Shown piece after piece: positions 37,393-46,458 of a stretch of 64,000 nucleotides of DNA. Position numbers and translations under genes: made by a program. The notes under the pieces are model-generated. The model was not told where the DNA came from and ran no database searches. It was given only the letters and a program-made list of their open reading frames with translations. Numbering within the stretch: the first letter of the stretch is position 1; every line of letters begins with the position of its first letter. Source of the stretch: Pseudocolwellia sp049933045 (lineage in GTDB: Bacteria > Pseudomonadota > Gammaproteobacteria > Enterobacterales > Alteromonadaceae); contig NZ_CP187926.1 in NCBI RefSeq assembly GCF_049933045.1, positions 2,356,001-2,420,000 of the forward strand, read 5' to 3'.

Positions 37393-38250
37393 ATGAAAAT
37401 ACCAAAACGTATACAACCCCTCGTAGATGAAGGGCTAGTTGATGAAGTACTCAGCCAATTAATGAGCGGCAAAGAAGCAACTGTATACACAGTTCGCTGT
37501 GGCGACCAAATAAAATGTGCCAAAGTATATAAAGAAGCTAATCAACGCAGCTTTAAAAAAGCAGTTCAATATCAAGAAGGCCGTAAAAGTAAAAATAGCC
37601 GTAGAGCCCGTGCCATTCAAAAAGGTTCTAAGTATGGTAAATCGCAGCAAGAAGAAGCTTGGCAAAATGCTGAAGTAGACGCTCTGTATTTATTAGCCTC
37701 ATCTGGCGTAAGAGTTCCTGAACCTTATGGCTGCTTTGATGGCGTACTTATTATGGAACTTATTACCGACGATGACGGTAGTGTTGCGCCTAGATTAAAC
37801 GACATTTCGATGGACGCAGAACAAGCGCGTGAAGATCATGCTGTTGTTATGGTGTATATCATGCGCATGTTATGTGCAGGTATTGTTCACGGCGATTTAT
37901 CTGAATTTAACGTTTTAGTTGATGAATACGGACCAGTGATAATTGATTTACCACAAGCCGTTGATGCCTCATCAAATAATAACGCCAAAAGTATGTTAAT
38001 TCGTGATGTTGAAAACATGACAACTTATTATGCTCAATACGCGCCTGAACTTGCTGAAACTAAATATGCTTTAGAAATGTGGGCATTATATGAAGAAGGT
38101 GATTTAACGCCTGAAACAGAGCTGACAGGTTTATTTGCTGAAAGTGATGAATCAGCCGATGTTGATACCGTATTAGAAGAAATTAAAGCGGCGTTTGCAG
38201 AAGAGCAAAGTCGATTAGAACGCATTAGAGAAGCGAACGAAGACGAATAA
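37393..38250 (+). CDS. RIO-type serine/threonine protein kinase
   Basis: The ATG at 37393 gives 285 residues (a TTG at 37369 would add eight). The RIO fold shows the P-loop-like SGKEATVYTVRCG and its lysine (CAKVYK, near residue 46), a catalytic loop HGDLSEFNVLV, and the metal-binding IIDLPQAVD in place of DFG. The C-terminal tail is acidic (about 230-285). Family members of this size occur across gammaproteobacteria; their substrates are poorly known, with roles suggested in ribosome or stress physiology. Confidence 0.88.
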   Translation: MKIPKRIQPLVDEGLVDEVLSQLMSGKEATVYTVRCGDQIKCAKVYKEANQRSFKKAVQYQEGRKSKNSRRARAIQKGSKYGKSQQEEAWQNAEVDALYLLASSGVRVPEPYGCFDGVLIMELITDDDGSVAPRLNDISMDAEQAREDHAVVMVYIMRMLCAGIVHGDLSEFNVLVDEYGPVIIDLPQAVDASSNNNAKSMLIRDVENMTTYYAQYAPELAETKYALEMWALYEEGDLTPETELTGLFAESDESADVDTVLEEIKAAFAEEQSRLERIREANEDE

Positions 38251-38289
38251 ATTAACTGATTATCACTTTTAACTTTTCACTTCGCAAAA

Positions 38290-38318
38290 GAAAGGTTGGC
38301 AAATGCCAACCTTTTTTG
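38290..38318. terminator. Bidirectional intrinsic terminator
   Basis: AAAGGTTGGC and GCCAACCTTT pair around a 4-nt loop, followed by a T run on the plus strand and a T-rich stretch on the minus strand. It separates the convergent RIO kinase and aminotransferase genes. Confidence 0.92.
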
Positions 38319-38357
38319 TTTCTACTTTTTAAAGTTTACGATAAAAATAGATAGGTA

Positions 38358-39479
38358 TTATTGTTCTAGCGCATCTTTCAAAGCAGCTAAACATAAAGCC
38401 ACATTTTCACTACGTGCTGCATAACCCATCAAACCAATACGCCAAGCTTTACCTGCAAATTTACCTAAGCCTGCACCTATTTCTAAATTGTATTCGTTCA
38501 GTAAATAATTACGCACTTTAGCATCATCAATACCTTCTGGTATAACAACTGAATTTAACTGCGGTAAACGTTCATCTTCAGGCACAATATAATGGATACC
38601 TAACTCGGCAAGACCTGCAGCTAAAACTTTGTGTTGTTTCGCATGGCGAGACCAACTATTTTCTAAACCTTCATTTTTTAACATCAATAAAGATTCATGC
38701 AACGCATATAACGAGTTAACTGGCGCAGTATGATGATAAGTACGTTTACCTTCACCCGACCAGTAATTCATCACCAAAGATTGATCTAAAAACCAGCTAG
38801 GCACAGGTGTTTTTCTATTTTTAACGATTTGAGTCGCTCGTTCACTAAAGCTAATAGGAGAAATACCAGGAACACACGATAAACACTTTTGGCTACCTGA
38901 ATAGATAGCATCTATGCCCCATTCATCCACGCGTAATTCAACACCACCTAGTGATGTAACCGCATCAACAATGGTTAAACAATCATGTTGTCTGGCTATT
39001 TCACACAAGGTTTTAGCGTCTGATAATGCGCCCGTTGATGTTTCAGCATGAACAAAAGCGACAAAATTAGCTTCAGGGTGTTGCTTTAATGCCGCTTCTA
39101 AAGCTTGAGGATCAACCGCTCTGCCCCATTCGCCCTCTACAACAACAAGCTTAGCGCCTAAGCGTTTAACGTTTTCAGTCATTCTCATGCCAAAAACACC
39201 ATTAACACACACAACAACCGTATCTTCAGGCATAACTAAGTTAACAAAACAGGCTTCCATACCTGCTGAACCTGGCGCTGACAAAGCAATTGTGAAAGCA
39301 TTTTCAGTTTGGAAGGCATATTGTAATAACGATTTGACCTCATCCATCATACCCACAAAAAGAGGATCTAAATGTCCAATAGTTGGGCGAGATAAAGCAG
39401 ACAAAACTTGTGGACTAACATCAGAAGGACCAGGTCCCATTAATGTACGTGGTACAGGAATAAAAGATTTAATAGTCAT
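38358..39479 (-). CDS. Class V aminotransferase (alanine-glyoxylate type)
   Basis: The 373-residue PLP enzyme belongs to the alanine/serine-glyoxylate aminotransferase group. The N-terminus (LMGPGPSDVSPQVLSAL), the AETSTGAL segment near residue 147, DAVTSLGG with the PLP-binding Asp near 170, and the Schiff-base lysine in SGSQKCLSCVPG near 195 are all present. It likely transfers amino groups between alanine or serine and glyoxylate, linking glyoxylate and glycine metabolism. It is monocistronic. The exact donor cannot be told from the sequence. Confidence 0.9.
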   Translation of the reverse strand: MTIKSFIPVPRTLMGPGPSDVSPQVLSALSRPTIGHLDPLFVGMMDEVKSLLQYAFQTENAFTIALSAPGSAGMEACFVNLVMPEDTVVVCVNGVFGMRMTENVKRLGAKLVVVEGEWGRAVDPQALEAALKQHPEANFVAFVHAETSTGALSDAKTLCEIARQHDCLTIVDAVTSLGGVELRVDEWGIDAIYSGSQKCLSCVPGISPISFSERATQIVKNRKTPVPSWFLDQSLVMNYWSGEGKRTYHHTAPVNSLYALHESLLMLKNEGLENSWSRHAKQHKVLAAGLAELGIHYIVPEDERLPQLNSVVIPEGIDDAKVRNYLLNEYNLEIGAGLGKFAGKAWRIGLMGYAARSENVALCLAALKDALEQ

Positions 39480-39677
39480 TACACATTACCTAAAAATTAA
39501 AGTGAAAATCATCTTAACACTACCTTTCGACACAAGAGCAATTCGTCACGCTTATACTAAGTATTCAGTGTGACTATATGTCTACCTATTATCATCAATT
39601 AAGCACCTCTAAATTTATATCAAAACTTGTTACATACAGGGTATAATTAGCCATACTTACATTGAGATGAACTCAAC

Positions 39678-40211
39678 ATGGCTTTAAAAGCAACCATTAA
39701 CAAAGCAACTATTCACTTATCAGATATGGATCGTAACTATTACGACACCTTAAATTTGACTATTGCTCAACATCCTTCAGAAACTGACTCCCGTATGATG
39801 GTTCGTTTAATCGCATTTATATTAAATGCCAACGAGCACCTACAATTCGGTAAAGGCGTAAGTGACGAAGATGAAGCAGCAATTTGGCAAATCAACTACT
39901 CTGAAGAAATAGAGCTATGGATTGAGTTAGGTCAACTTGATGAGAAACGCATTAAAAAAGCCTGTAACAGAGCACAACAAGTAAAACTATATTGTTATGG
40001 CAGTAGTGTTGAAACATGGTGGAAACAATCAGAAAGTAAATTACGTCAATTTGATAAACTTTCAATTGAACAATTTAGCGAAGAAACCACCGATGCATTA
40101 GCTGAGCTAATTTCTCGTTCAATGGAATTTCAATGTAGCATCCAAGACGGTCAGCTATGGTTAACTGCTGGTGATGAAAGTTTGTTGATTGAAACAACTA
40201 AACTGCTTTAG
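39678..40211 (+). CDS. yaeQ: YaeQ family protein
   Basis: The 177-residue protein matches the YaeQ family in full: start MALKATINKATIHLSDMDRNYY, the central DEDEAAIWQ-like SDEDEAAIWQIN, and the W/E-rich middle (IELWIELGQLDEKRIKKAC). The fold is a PD-(D/E)XK nuclease-like core; its biochemical role is unsettled, and reports of RfaH-related function are contested. It is monocistronic and close to the family length (about 180). Confidence 0.92.
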   Translation: MALKATINKATIHLSDMDRNYYDTLNLTIAQHPSETDSRMMVRLIAFILNANEHLQFGKGVSDEDEAAIWQINYSEEIELWIELGQLDEKRIKKACNRAQQVKLYCYGSSVETWWKQSESKLRQFDKLSIEQFSEETTDALAELISRSMEFQCSIQDGQLWLTAGDESLLIETTKLL

Positions 40212-40462
40212 GGCTTGGTTGTTTTAGCTTGATATATTACCACTTTGAATAAATAAGCGTTTATTAAACCAAATTTTTTCAGGGTGGCTATTTCCCCATA
40301 TACATAAGCACTCTTCCTTTTTTACATTCTTTAGCACCACCTATTAGCCTCAATTAACGTTTTCTAACATAATAAAGTCACTAAAATCTGTATCTTGGTT
40401 GCAAAGTTGTTGTTTTTCCTCAATAGTAAGTCTTTAAAAATTCCGAAATACTGATACTTACT

Positions 40463-41815
40463 ATGTTAAAAAACACTCCAATACGCGCTATAACTTTAGG
40501 CGCCAGCATTAGCCTTGCTAGTTGCTTAAGCTTGATATCAACCTCTACCATCGCCGAGAACATTTCAGCTGAGCAAATGACGAAAGACATTACTTATTTA
40601 GCCAGCGATAGCTTAAAAGGCAGAGCAAGTTTCTCACCTGAAATTGATATAGCCGCTGATTACATTAGCCAACGTTTTGCTGAAATAGGTTTAAAAACCT
40701 TTGATGGTTTATCAACTTACAAACAAACCTTTAACATAACCAGTATTACCCCTGATAAAGTTTCAGTTAACTTAAATGGTAAAAGTATCGATAAAGATAA
40801 CATTACTGTTGCAAGCACCATGAAAAGCTTTAGCTGGAAAAATGCAGCTGATATTAAAACTCATATTCTTGGTGCTGATGACGATTACCGAAGTGTGTTA
40901 CGCGGCGTAAATAACGAAGGTGGACAACACCTTATTTTAGTTGATACCGCGCATGCAGATATTTTTAAACGCTACCAACAGTTTTTAAATAGTGGACTAA
41001 CTAAGCTGACATTCGATGATAAAAACAAAGCAGAACAAGGGGCTATTGTTTTGGTTTTAACTGATGCCTTAACAATAGAAAATATAGATATTCAAGTCAC
41101 TACCAAATTCAGTAAAAAGTTGCTATCTAACGTTGTTGCTGTATTGCCAGGTAAAAGTAAAGCTGACGAAGTTGTTATGTTCTCAGCTCATTACGACCAT
41201 TTAGGTACAACACCTGACGGTAAAGAAATATTTAACGGTGCTGATGATGATGCATCAGGAACTTCTGCAATTATCAATTTAGCTGAGTATTTTTCTAAAA
41301 AAGGTAATAACGAAAGAACGTTAATATTTGCTGCTTTTACAGCGGAAGAAATTGGCGGTTATGGCTCACGTTATTTCTCTCAACAATTGAACCCTGATGA
41401 TGTTATCGCGATGATTAATATTGAGATGATTGGTAAACCTTCTAAATTTGGTGCTGGTACTATCTGGATGACAGGTATGGAGCGTTCAAACTTAGGTGAG
41501 CTTTTGAATAAAAGCTTAGTAAAACATGATATTGAAATACATAAAGACCCTTACCCTGAACAAGGTTTGTTTTACCGCTCTGACAATGCAACATTAGCAA
41601 GGTTAGGTGTTCCCGCTCATAGTTTTAGCAGCACACAATTAGATAAAGATCAGCATTACCATAAAACGTCTGATGATCTTAGCAGCTTAGATTTAGATTC
41701 TATGCATAAGGTGATTGAAACTTTTTCTATCGCCAGCGAAGATTTAGTGAATGGTAAAATAACCCCAACACGTGTTGATGTGTCCAAAGTTGAAGGTCAC
41801 GGTAAGATTTTTTAA
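40463..41815 (+). CDS. Secreted M28-family zinc peptidase
   Basis: The 450-residue protein has a signal peptide (about 1-33, ending TIAENIS). The M28 catalytic domain carries zinc ligands and catalytic residues in FSAHYDHLG (His, with Asp), NGADDDASG (bridging Asp), TAEEIGGYG (catalytic Glu, ligand Glu), EMIGKP and PAHSFSS (His). Residues about 100-210 are a PA-like insert. It should be an aminopeptidase in the periplasm or medium, consistent with protein scavenging. A 13-bp hairpin at 41852 ends the transcript. Confidence 0.9.
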   Translation: MLKNTPIRAITLGASISLASCLSLISTSTIAENISAEQMTKDITYLASDSLKGRASFSPEIDIAADYISQRFAEIGLKTFDGLSTYKQTFNITSITPDKVSVNLNGKSIDKDNITVASTMKSFSWKNAADIKTHILGADDDYRSVLRGVNNEGGQHLILVDTAHADIFKRYQQFLNSGLTKLTFDDKNKAEQGAIVLVLTDALTIENIDIQVTTKFSKKLLSNVVAVLPGKSKADEVVMFSAHYDHLGTTPDGKEIFNGADDDASGTSAIINLAEYFSKKGNNERTLIFAAFTAEEIGGYGSRYFSQQLNPDDVIAMINIEMIGKPSKFGAGTIWMTGMERSNLGELLNKSLVKHDIEIHKDPYPEQGLFYRSDNATLARLGVPAHSFSSTQLDKDQHYHKTSDDLSSLDLDSMHKVIETFSIASEDLVNGKITPTRVDVSKVEGHGKIF

Positions 41816-41851
41816 TCGCCAAAGCTACTCATACTAGGTTTGATCTCATTT

Positions 41852-41890
41852 AAAGGCTCTAATTCACACTTGGTGATAATTAGAGCCTTT
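41852..41890 (+). terminator. Hairpin terminator after the M28 peptidase gene
   Basis: A perfect 13-bp stem (AAAGGCTCTAATT, and its complement at 41878-41890) around a 13-nt loop. The T run is short. It lies within an upstream extension of the next open frame, supporting a later start for that gene. Confidence 0.75.
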
Positions 41891-41917
41891 ACATATAATG
41901 TTCTGGAACAGAATTTA

Positions 41918-42424
41918 ATGAAACATGTAAATAAGATATGCGTAGCAATATTATCAATGTTTCTTATCATGGGATGCGATCAAATAAACAAAGACGATAT
42001 TGCAACAGATAAAAAACAGATAACATATTCAACCGATATTCAAATGTTAGCTAAATTAATCAACCTTGATGAATTAGATGTTTCTGAGGTCAACTGGGCG
42101 ACTGGAATGATTGATAGAGGCGATAGCTACTTAACAGATGAATTTACAAACGATTGGTGGTTAACCGCTTTAATTACTCTAAAATCTCATCAGCAAGTCA
42201 TATCATTACAAGAAAATTGTAAATTACTTCATATTCTCACTGAGCTAGATGATAAATTGATTAGTAATGTTTCAAAAACATTAACCAATAACTCTACATT
42301 TATTTCAACTGTTCCAATGCAGGTTTATGATGCATGTCGTTTTAAAACAGATGTCCTAGCAAATGGGTCATTACTAATCGACAGTAAAACAAATAAAGTT
42401 TTTGTTGAGCTTTATGTAAATTAA
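41918..42424 (+). CDS. Hypothetical lipoprotein
   Basis: From ATG 41918 the product is 168 residues, with a lipoprotein signal (AILSMFLIMGC, Cys at 20). An open extension to 41840 runs through the preceding terminator and is not credible. The mature part has three further cysteines and mostly polar sequence, including LINLDELDVSEVNWATGM. No family is recognised. It would be anchored in the outer or inner membrane facing the periplasm; Asp at the position after the Cys (CDQ) would favour inner-membrane retention under the E. coli rule. Confidence 0.68.
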   Translation: MKHVNKICVAILSMFLIMGCDQINKDDIATDKKQITYSTDIQMLAKLINLDELDVSEVNWATGMIDRGDSYLTDEFTNDWWLTALITLKSHQQVISLQENCKLLHILTELDDKLISNVSKTLTNNSTFISTVPMQVYDACRFKTDVLANGSLLIDSKTNKVFVELYVN

Positions 42425-42503
42425 AAAAGACAACATTTAAAGCTATTACCTTAAATAACCTAATGATTTTTTCTAAATGGATAAACCATAGATAATTACT
42501 ATC

Positions 42504-42531
42504 AGTAATCAGTAATCCGTAATCCGTAATC
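42504..42531. repeat. Four 7-bp tandem repeats
   Basis: AGTAATC twice, then CGTAATC twice, head-to-tail, in the spacer between a lipoprotein gene and a convergent GNAT gene. Confidence 0.85.
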
Positions 42532-42570
42532 AAAAATGGTCGAAAGAATTCGGCTAAATAAAATGATTGA

Positions 42571-43011
42571 TTATTGGTTATCACAACGCATTTTGTATTC
42601 TAACTTCAATTGCTCTTCTACATAAAAACCATGTCTGACGTATAAGCTTTTAGCAGGATTATCGAGTAAAACATTAAGGGTTACAGGTAATTTACGCTCG
42701 CGTGCTTTCTTTTTAGTAGTATCTAAAACAAAACTACCAACGCCCTTGCCATGAAACGCAGGCAGTATTTGAAATTGTCGAATATGAATTCTGTCGGCGA
42801 GGACACCCAGCTTAATTAAGCCGATACTTTCTTTGTGGTTGGTGATAATAAAAGAGTCGTTAAAAAACTCTTTGATCCGAACGATGTGATCTTCATCAGA
42901 GAAATAAAAGCCTGCTTTGTTTAAATGCACTGTCATGGTTAATTTTCTAAGCTGTAATAGAAAATCAACATCAGTCGCTACTGCACGTCTAAAACCAACA
43001 GACAATTTCAT
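42571..43011 (-). CDS. GNAT-family N-acetyltransferase
   Basis: The 146-residue protein has the GNAT fold. The acetyl-CoA-binding motif A reads QFQILPAFHGKGVGSFVL (about residues 76-93), where R/Q-x-x-G-x-G/A is present as HGKGVG, and SLYVRHGFYVEE near the C-terminus is motif B. The substrate is unknown. It is transcribed in the same direction as the EamA gene 141 bp upstream, possibly as a second cistron. Confidence 0.85.
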   Translation of the reverse strand: MKLSVGFRRAVATDVDFLLQLRKLTMTVHLNKAGFYFSDEDHIVRIKEFFNDSFIITNHKESIGLIKLGVLADRIHIRQFQILPAFHGKGVGSFVLDTTKKKARERKLPVTLNVLLDNPAKSLYVRHGFYVEEQLKLEYKMRCDNQ

Positions 43012-43152
43012 TCAAATAATATCTCTTATAAAGTATAAATTTTATTGCTAGCTATTATGTTCCCTAAATCTGCGCATAATAGCGGTGCTAATAATAGTGA
43101 GAATAAATGCTCAAAACCAAACATAATTCCCCTATTATTACCAAAGACTAAC

Positions 43153-44058
43153 CTAGGTTGATACAGTAACTCGCGTTCGTTTTCTGCCGCCCCATTGATA
43201 TAAAGCCAAGCCAGCCATAACAAATGCAGCACCTATCATCAGGTGATTACTCACCGATTCATTATTAAGTAATGCACCAATGCATATCGCCACAACAGGC
43301 GTGATCATAGTAATAAGTGCTACAGTACTCGCGTTTAAGCGCTGTAAAATATAATAATACGCAATAAACCCAATTAATGAACCGAATATACCTAAATACA
43401 AAATGGCGAGCAATGAGCGTGTTGTCCATTCTTCTACAGGTAGTGTTCCGTCAAAAATCAGCCATACAGCAAAAAACAGTGGAATTGAGAAAGTTAACGA
43501 ACCCACCGTTGAAGCAAGCGCATTAATTTTATAACCGACACTTTTAACCAATACACCACTAATACTGAAAAAGAACATGCCACCAAAAACAGCGGCTAAT
43601 CCTAAATAACTGCCTGTAGATAACGTACTGCCCTGCATGAAAATTTTATCGTAACAAACAATACCTAAACCAGACACAGCTAAGAACAACGCCAGTTTCT
43701 TTGTTTTACTAAACTTAGGTTCGCCCAATATTTTTTGAGCCAAAATACCCGACATAATAGGTGCTAACCCAAAGATTAACGAGATCAAACCTGACGCTAT
43801 GTAGCTTGCCGCAATATAAGTGAAGAGCATACCGCCAAAAATACCGACAGTTGAGTAGGCATAAACTTTGAAAGCTTGTCGATTTAATGGCAGTTCAATT
43901 CTGCCAATTTTTAATATCAGCCAACCTAAAACAACAGCTATTGTCATTCGCCCTAATACCGCTAATGTTGGATCTACACTTTCACTACTCCACACTATGC
44001 CTAAAGGGGTAGTTGACCAAATTAATACAACAGCAAGATATGCAGCTGGTACCGACAT
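43153..44058 (-). CDS. EamA/DMT-family transporter with a long structured leader
   Basis: The 301-residue protein has about ten membrane helices (VPAAYLAVVLIWSTTPLGIVW at the start; LGIFGSLIGFIAYYYILQRL in the second half), typical of the RhtA/YdcZ-like EamA group that exports amino acids or metabolites. ATG at 44058 has a strong AAGGAG nine bases upstream. A strong intrinsic terminator lies in its 5' leader at 44105-44142, preceded by a 30-codon ORF, which suggests attenuation. Substrate unknown; the leader ORF is rich in Val, Ile and Leu, but not strikingly. Confidence 0.85.
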   Translation of the reverse strand: MSVPAAYLAVVLIWSTTPLGIVWSSESVDPTLAVLGRMTIAVVLGWLILKIGRIELPLNRQAFKVYAYSTVGIFGGMLFTYIAASYIASGLISLIFGLAPIMSGILAQKILGEPKFSKTKKLALFLAVSGLGIVCYDKIFMQGSTLSTGSYLGLAAVFGGMFFFSISGVLVKSVGYKINALASTVGSLTFSIPLFFAVWLIFDGTLPVEEWTTRSLLAILYLGIFGSLIGFIAYYYILQRLNASTVALITMITPVVAICIGALLNNESVSNHLMIGAAFVMAGLALYQWGGRKRTRVTVST

Positions 44059-44104
44059 TATGTTTTCTCCTTGTTATGCCTAAGCAACTCTGCAAACTTT
44101 TTTA

Positions 44105-44142
44105 GAAAGAAAAAAGCCGCAGAATTTACGTTCTGCGGCTTT
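44105..44142 (-). promoter_or_regulatory. Terminator hairpin in the leader of an EamA transporter gene (candidate attenuator)
   Basis: On the minus strand AAAGCCGCAGAA pairs with TTCTGCGGCTTT (12 bp, 6-nt loop), followed by TTTTTTCTTTC, an excellent intrinsic terminator. It lies 46 bp before the start codon with no plus-strand gene ending nearby, so transcripts for the transporter probably have to read through it. GCCGCAT (44241-44247) and ACCGCAT (44211-44217) in the upstream leader resemble the 5' arm and could pair with the 3' arm instead. Confidence 0.6.
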
Positions 44143-44164
44143 AAAATAATTAGTTACTTTATTA

Positions 44165-44257
44165 TCAATTCACCACAGTAAATACTGCCCAACACTTAGC
44201 CAAAACGACTATGCGGTTGAGAATAGAATTTAATACTGTAATGCGGCGATTAAACAT
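44165..44257 (-). CDS. Candidate 30-residue leader peptide
   Basis: An ATG-to-TGA frame of 30 codons begins MFNRRITVLNSIL and ends WAVFTVVN, stopping 22 bp before the terminator stem. It contains five Val, three Ile and two Leu plus a Cys-Trp pair. No strong ribosome site precedes it. It is called only because of its place in the leader of the EamA gene and upstream of an attenuator-like hairpin. Confidence 0.35.
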   Translation of the reverse strand: MFNRRITVLNSILNRIVVLAKCWAVFTVVN

Positions 44258-44427
44258 ATTTTACTGAACTCGTTAAAGTGTAAGTTAAAAGATAATAAGC
44301 CCATACATAATCACTATTGTACTTAACTAAGTCAACAACTAAAAAGCTTGTTTAGGTATTTGTTTGTTTACTTTATCTCATTAATATTTAAAGATAATGG
44401 CAATAATACAGAAAACACGAGTTAACC

Positions 44428-44883
44428 ATGTTATACAAAACGTTTACATCGCCACAAAAGAAATCTATCGCCCTTGTTGCTCACGACAATATGAAAAAAG
44501 ATTTAATGAAGTGGTGTCAAAAATTCGAAACTAAACTTGCTGATCACATCTTGTATGCAACGGGTACAACAGGCACATTATTATCTAAAAACACGAGCTT
44601 AGATTTTAATACTTTAATTAGTGGTCCATTAGGCGGCGATCAACAAATTGGCGCTCTAATCACAGAACAAAAGATAGATATGCTTATTTTCTTTTGGGAT
44701 CCACTTGAAGCACAACCACACGATCCTGATGTTAAAGCCTTATTAAGAATTGCAGCCGTTTGGAATATTCCCGTGGCGTGTAATCAAGCTTCAGCAGATT
44801 TCCTGATCCAATCATCTTTATTTGATACTGAATACGAGAAGAAAATTCCTGATTACGAAAGTTACCTAAACGGTAGAACTTAA
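44428..44883 (+). CDS. mgsA: Methylglyoxal synthase
   Basis: The 151-residue enzyme converts dihydroxyacetone phosphate to methylglyoxal, a bypass that relieves sugar-phosphate stress. Diagnostic residues include the N-terminal ALVAHDNMKKDLMKWC, the phosphate-binding ATGTTGTLL, GPLGGDQQIGALI with the catalytic Asp, and FFWDPLEAQPHDPDVKALLR with a second Asp and His. Length matches E. coli MgsA (152). It is monocistronic with a terminator at 44942. Confidence 0.97.
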   Translation: MLYKTFTSPQKKSIALVAHDNMKKDLMKWCQKFETKLADHILYATGTTGTLLSKNTSLDFNTLISGPLGGDQQIGALITEQKIDMLIFFWDPLEAQPHDPDVKALLRIAAVWNIPVACNQASADFLIQSSLFDTEYEKKIPDYESYLNGRT

Positions 44884-44941
44884 ACTCTATAAGTTTTGCG
44901 TTAAGTAGCAAGTAGCCTCAACGCTGATTAGCTAAAAACAA

Positions 44942-44980
44942 AAAACCTAAGTAATAGCGATATTACTTAGGTTTTATTTT
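44942..44980. terminator. Bidirectional intrinsic terminator
   Basis: AAAACCTAAGTAATA pairs with TATTACTTAGGTTTT around a 4-nt loop, with T-rich sequence on both strands. It separates convergent mgsA and ilvE. Confidence 0.9.
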
Positions 44981-45020
44981 GTCTTTTACTTTAGCTAGAG
45001 ATAACTAAGCTTAATTATGT

Positions 45021-46091
45021 TTAGCGAGTAACTGGCTGGATCCAGTTAAACTTATCTTCACGAGTACCATATTGAATGCCCGTTAGCTCATCATATAAGC
45101 GCTTAGATACTTCACCTGTTTCATTATTGTTTACAACGAAATCTTTGTCTTTATAACAAAGTACGCCAACAGGAGAAATTACAGCAGCGGTACCACAACC
45201 AAATACTTCAGTAATTTTTCCGCTAGCAATGTCAGCTAAAATAACTTCAATGTCTAAACGCTCTTCAGCTACTTCATAGCCTAATGTAGGCGCTAGTTTT
45301 AATAATGAATCGCGAGTAATACCCGGTAATATACTGCCACTAAGCGATGGTGTAACAATGCGTTTGCCTTCATAAACAAAACAAATGTTCATAGCACCAA
45401 CTTCTTCAACATAACGACCAGATATCGCGTCTAACCATAGTACTTGCGAGTAACCTTTTTTAACTACGTCTTCAGAAGCATATAAGCTTGCTGCGTAGTT
45501 ACCACCCGTTTTAGCTTCGCCTACGCCGCCAACAACAGCACGACGATATTTGTCAGCAACATGTACCGCGATAGGTTGTAAACCGCCTTCAAAGTATGTG
45601 CCAGCAGGTCCACAAATAATGAAATGCTGATAGTTACTACTTGCACCTAAGCCTAGCTTAGGGCTTGTTGCGATCATTGTTGGGCGAATATAAAGTGATG
45701 CGCCATCTTTAGCTGGAACCCAAGCTTTATCTAAAGTGATTAAAGATTTAATCGCATCTAAATGTAAAGCTTCATCAACTTCAGGCATAACCATACGTTT
45801 AGCTGAACGGTTGAAGCGTTTAATATTTTCTTCAGGACGAAATAAGTTAATACCACCATCGTGAGCTCTATATGCTTTTAAACCTTCAAAAATCTCTTGG
45901 CTGTAATGAAAGACAGCAGCAGAAGGATCAAGCGATAATGAATGATAAGGACTAATTAGAGCATTATTCCAGCCTGAAGTTGCGTCATACTCTTGTGTAA
46001 ACATGTGATCTGAAAACGTTGTACCAAAGGCAAAATTTTCAGGACAAGATTGACGTTGATTCTCATCAAGCGGCTGAACCGTGATAGACAT
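45021..46091 (-). CDS. ilvE: Branched-chain amino acid aminotransferase
   Basis: A 356-residue class IV PLP aminotransferase of the longer BCAT type. It catalyses the last step of leucine, isoleucine and valine synthesis, or the first step of their breakdown. Visible features are HYSQEIFEGLKAYR (substrate site), the PLP lysine in EAKTGGNYAASL near residue 200, EVGAMNICFVYEG, and VFGCGTAAVISPVG near 300. GAGGAA lies before the ATG. The leader was checked for an attenuator and none was seen. Confidence 0.95.
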   Translation of the reverse strand: MSITVQPLDENQRQSCPENFAFGTTFSDHMFTQEYDATSGWNNALISPYHSLSLDPSAAVFHYSQEIFEGLKAYRAHDGGINLFRPEENIKRFNRSAKRMVMPEVDEALHLDAIKSLITLDKAWVPAKDGASLYIRPTMIATSPKLGLGASSNYQHFIICGPAGTYFEGGLQPIAVHVADKYRRAVVGGVGEAKTGGNYAASLYASEDVVKKGYSQVLWLDAISGRYVEEVGAMNICFVYEGKRIVTPSLSGSILPGITRDSLLKLAPTLGYEVAEERLDIEVILADIASGKITEVFGCGTAAVISPVGVLCYKDKDFVVNNNETGEVSKRLYDELTGIQYGTREDKFNWIQPVTR

Positions 46092-46333
46092 TATATTTCC
46101 TCAGTTATTCATTTTTTATTAATAATATCACTTTATGCTACCTAAAATGAATATATGAATTCAAAAAGTGAGTTTTTATTCACAATAGGGATAATGATAT
46201 TTGGGACATAGATTCTTTATGATTTTTGCTTAAAAATCCACAAATAATTCAATCAAATACTCAAAAAATTACATATCATACCAAACGGATTAATTTATTG
46301 CTCACTTAGCGAGAATTTAAAGGCTTAGAGGCA

Positions 46334-46382
46334 CAGGTTCATAGTTCCAGACTGAACCTAAGCACCTACATCCATGTAGGCG
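46334..46382 (+). repeat. Two-hairpin module, copy 1 (in MITE 1)
   Basis: Stem GGTTCA/TGAACC around an apical AGTTCCA region, a short AAGCA spacer, then the palindrome CCTACATCCATGTAGG. It is absent at the matching point of the short MITE copy. It is most similar to the module at 59140-59187 in the other MITE family. Confidence 0.75.
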
Positions 46383-46410
46383 AGGCATTGATTGAAGAGA
46401 ATGGTTATTC

Positions 46411-46458
46411 TCGGTAACTGCTCCTGCGTTACCCTAATGTCCTACATCCATGTAGGAA
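46411..46458 (+). repeat. Two-hairpin module, copy 2 (in MITE 1)
   Basis: Stem GGTAAC/GTTACC around TGCTCCTGC, then CCTACATCCATGTAGG. It lies directly after GGTTATTC of the MITE body and begins TCGG. It is most similar to the module at 59203-59249. Confidence 0.75.

Noticed and set aside
43026..43232. 68-codon frame on the minus strand overlapping the EamA gene end
   Set aside because: It overlaps the real gene in another frame and shows no family features.
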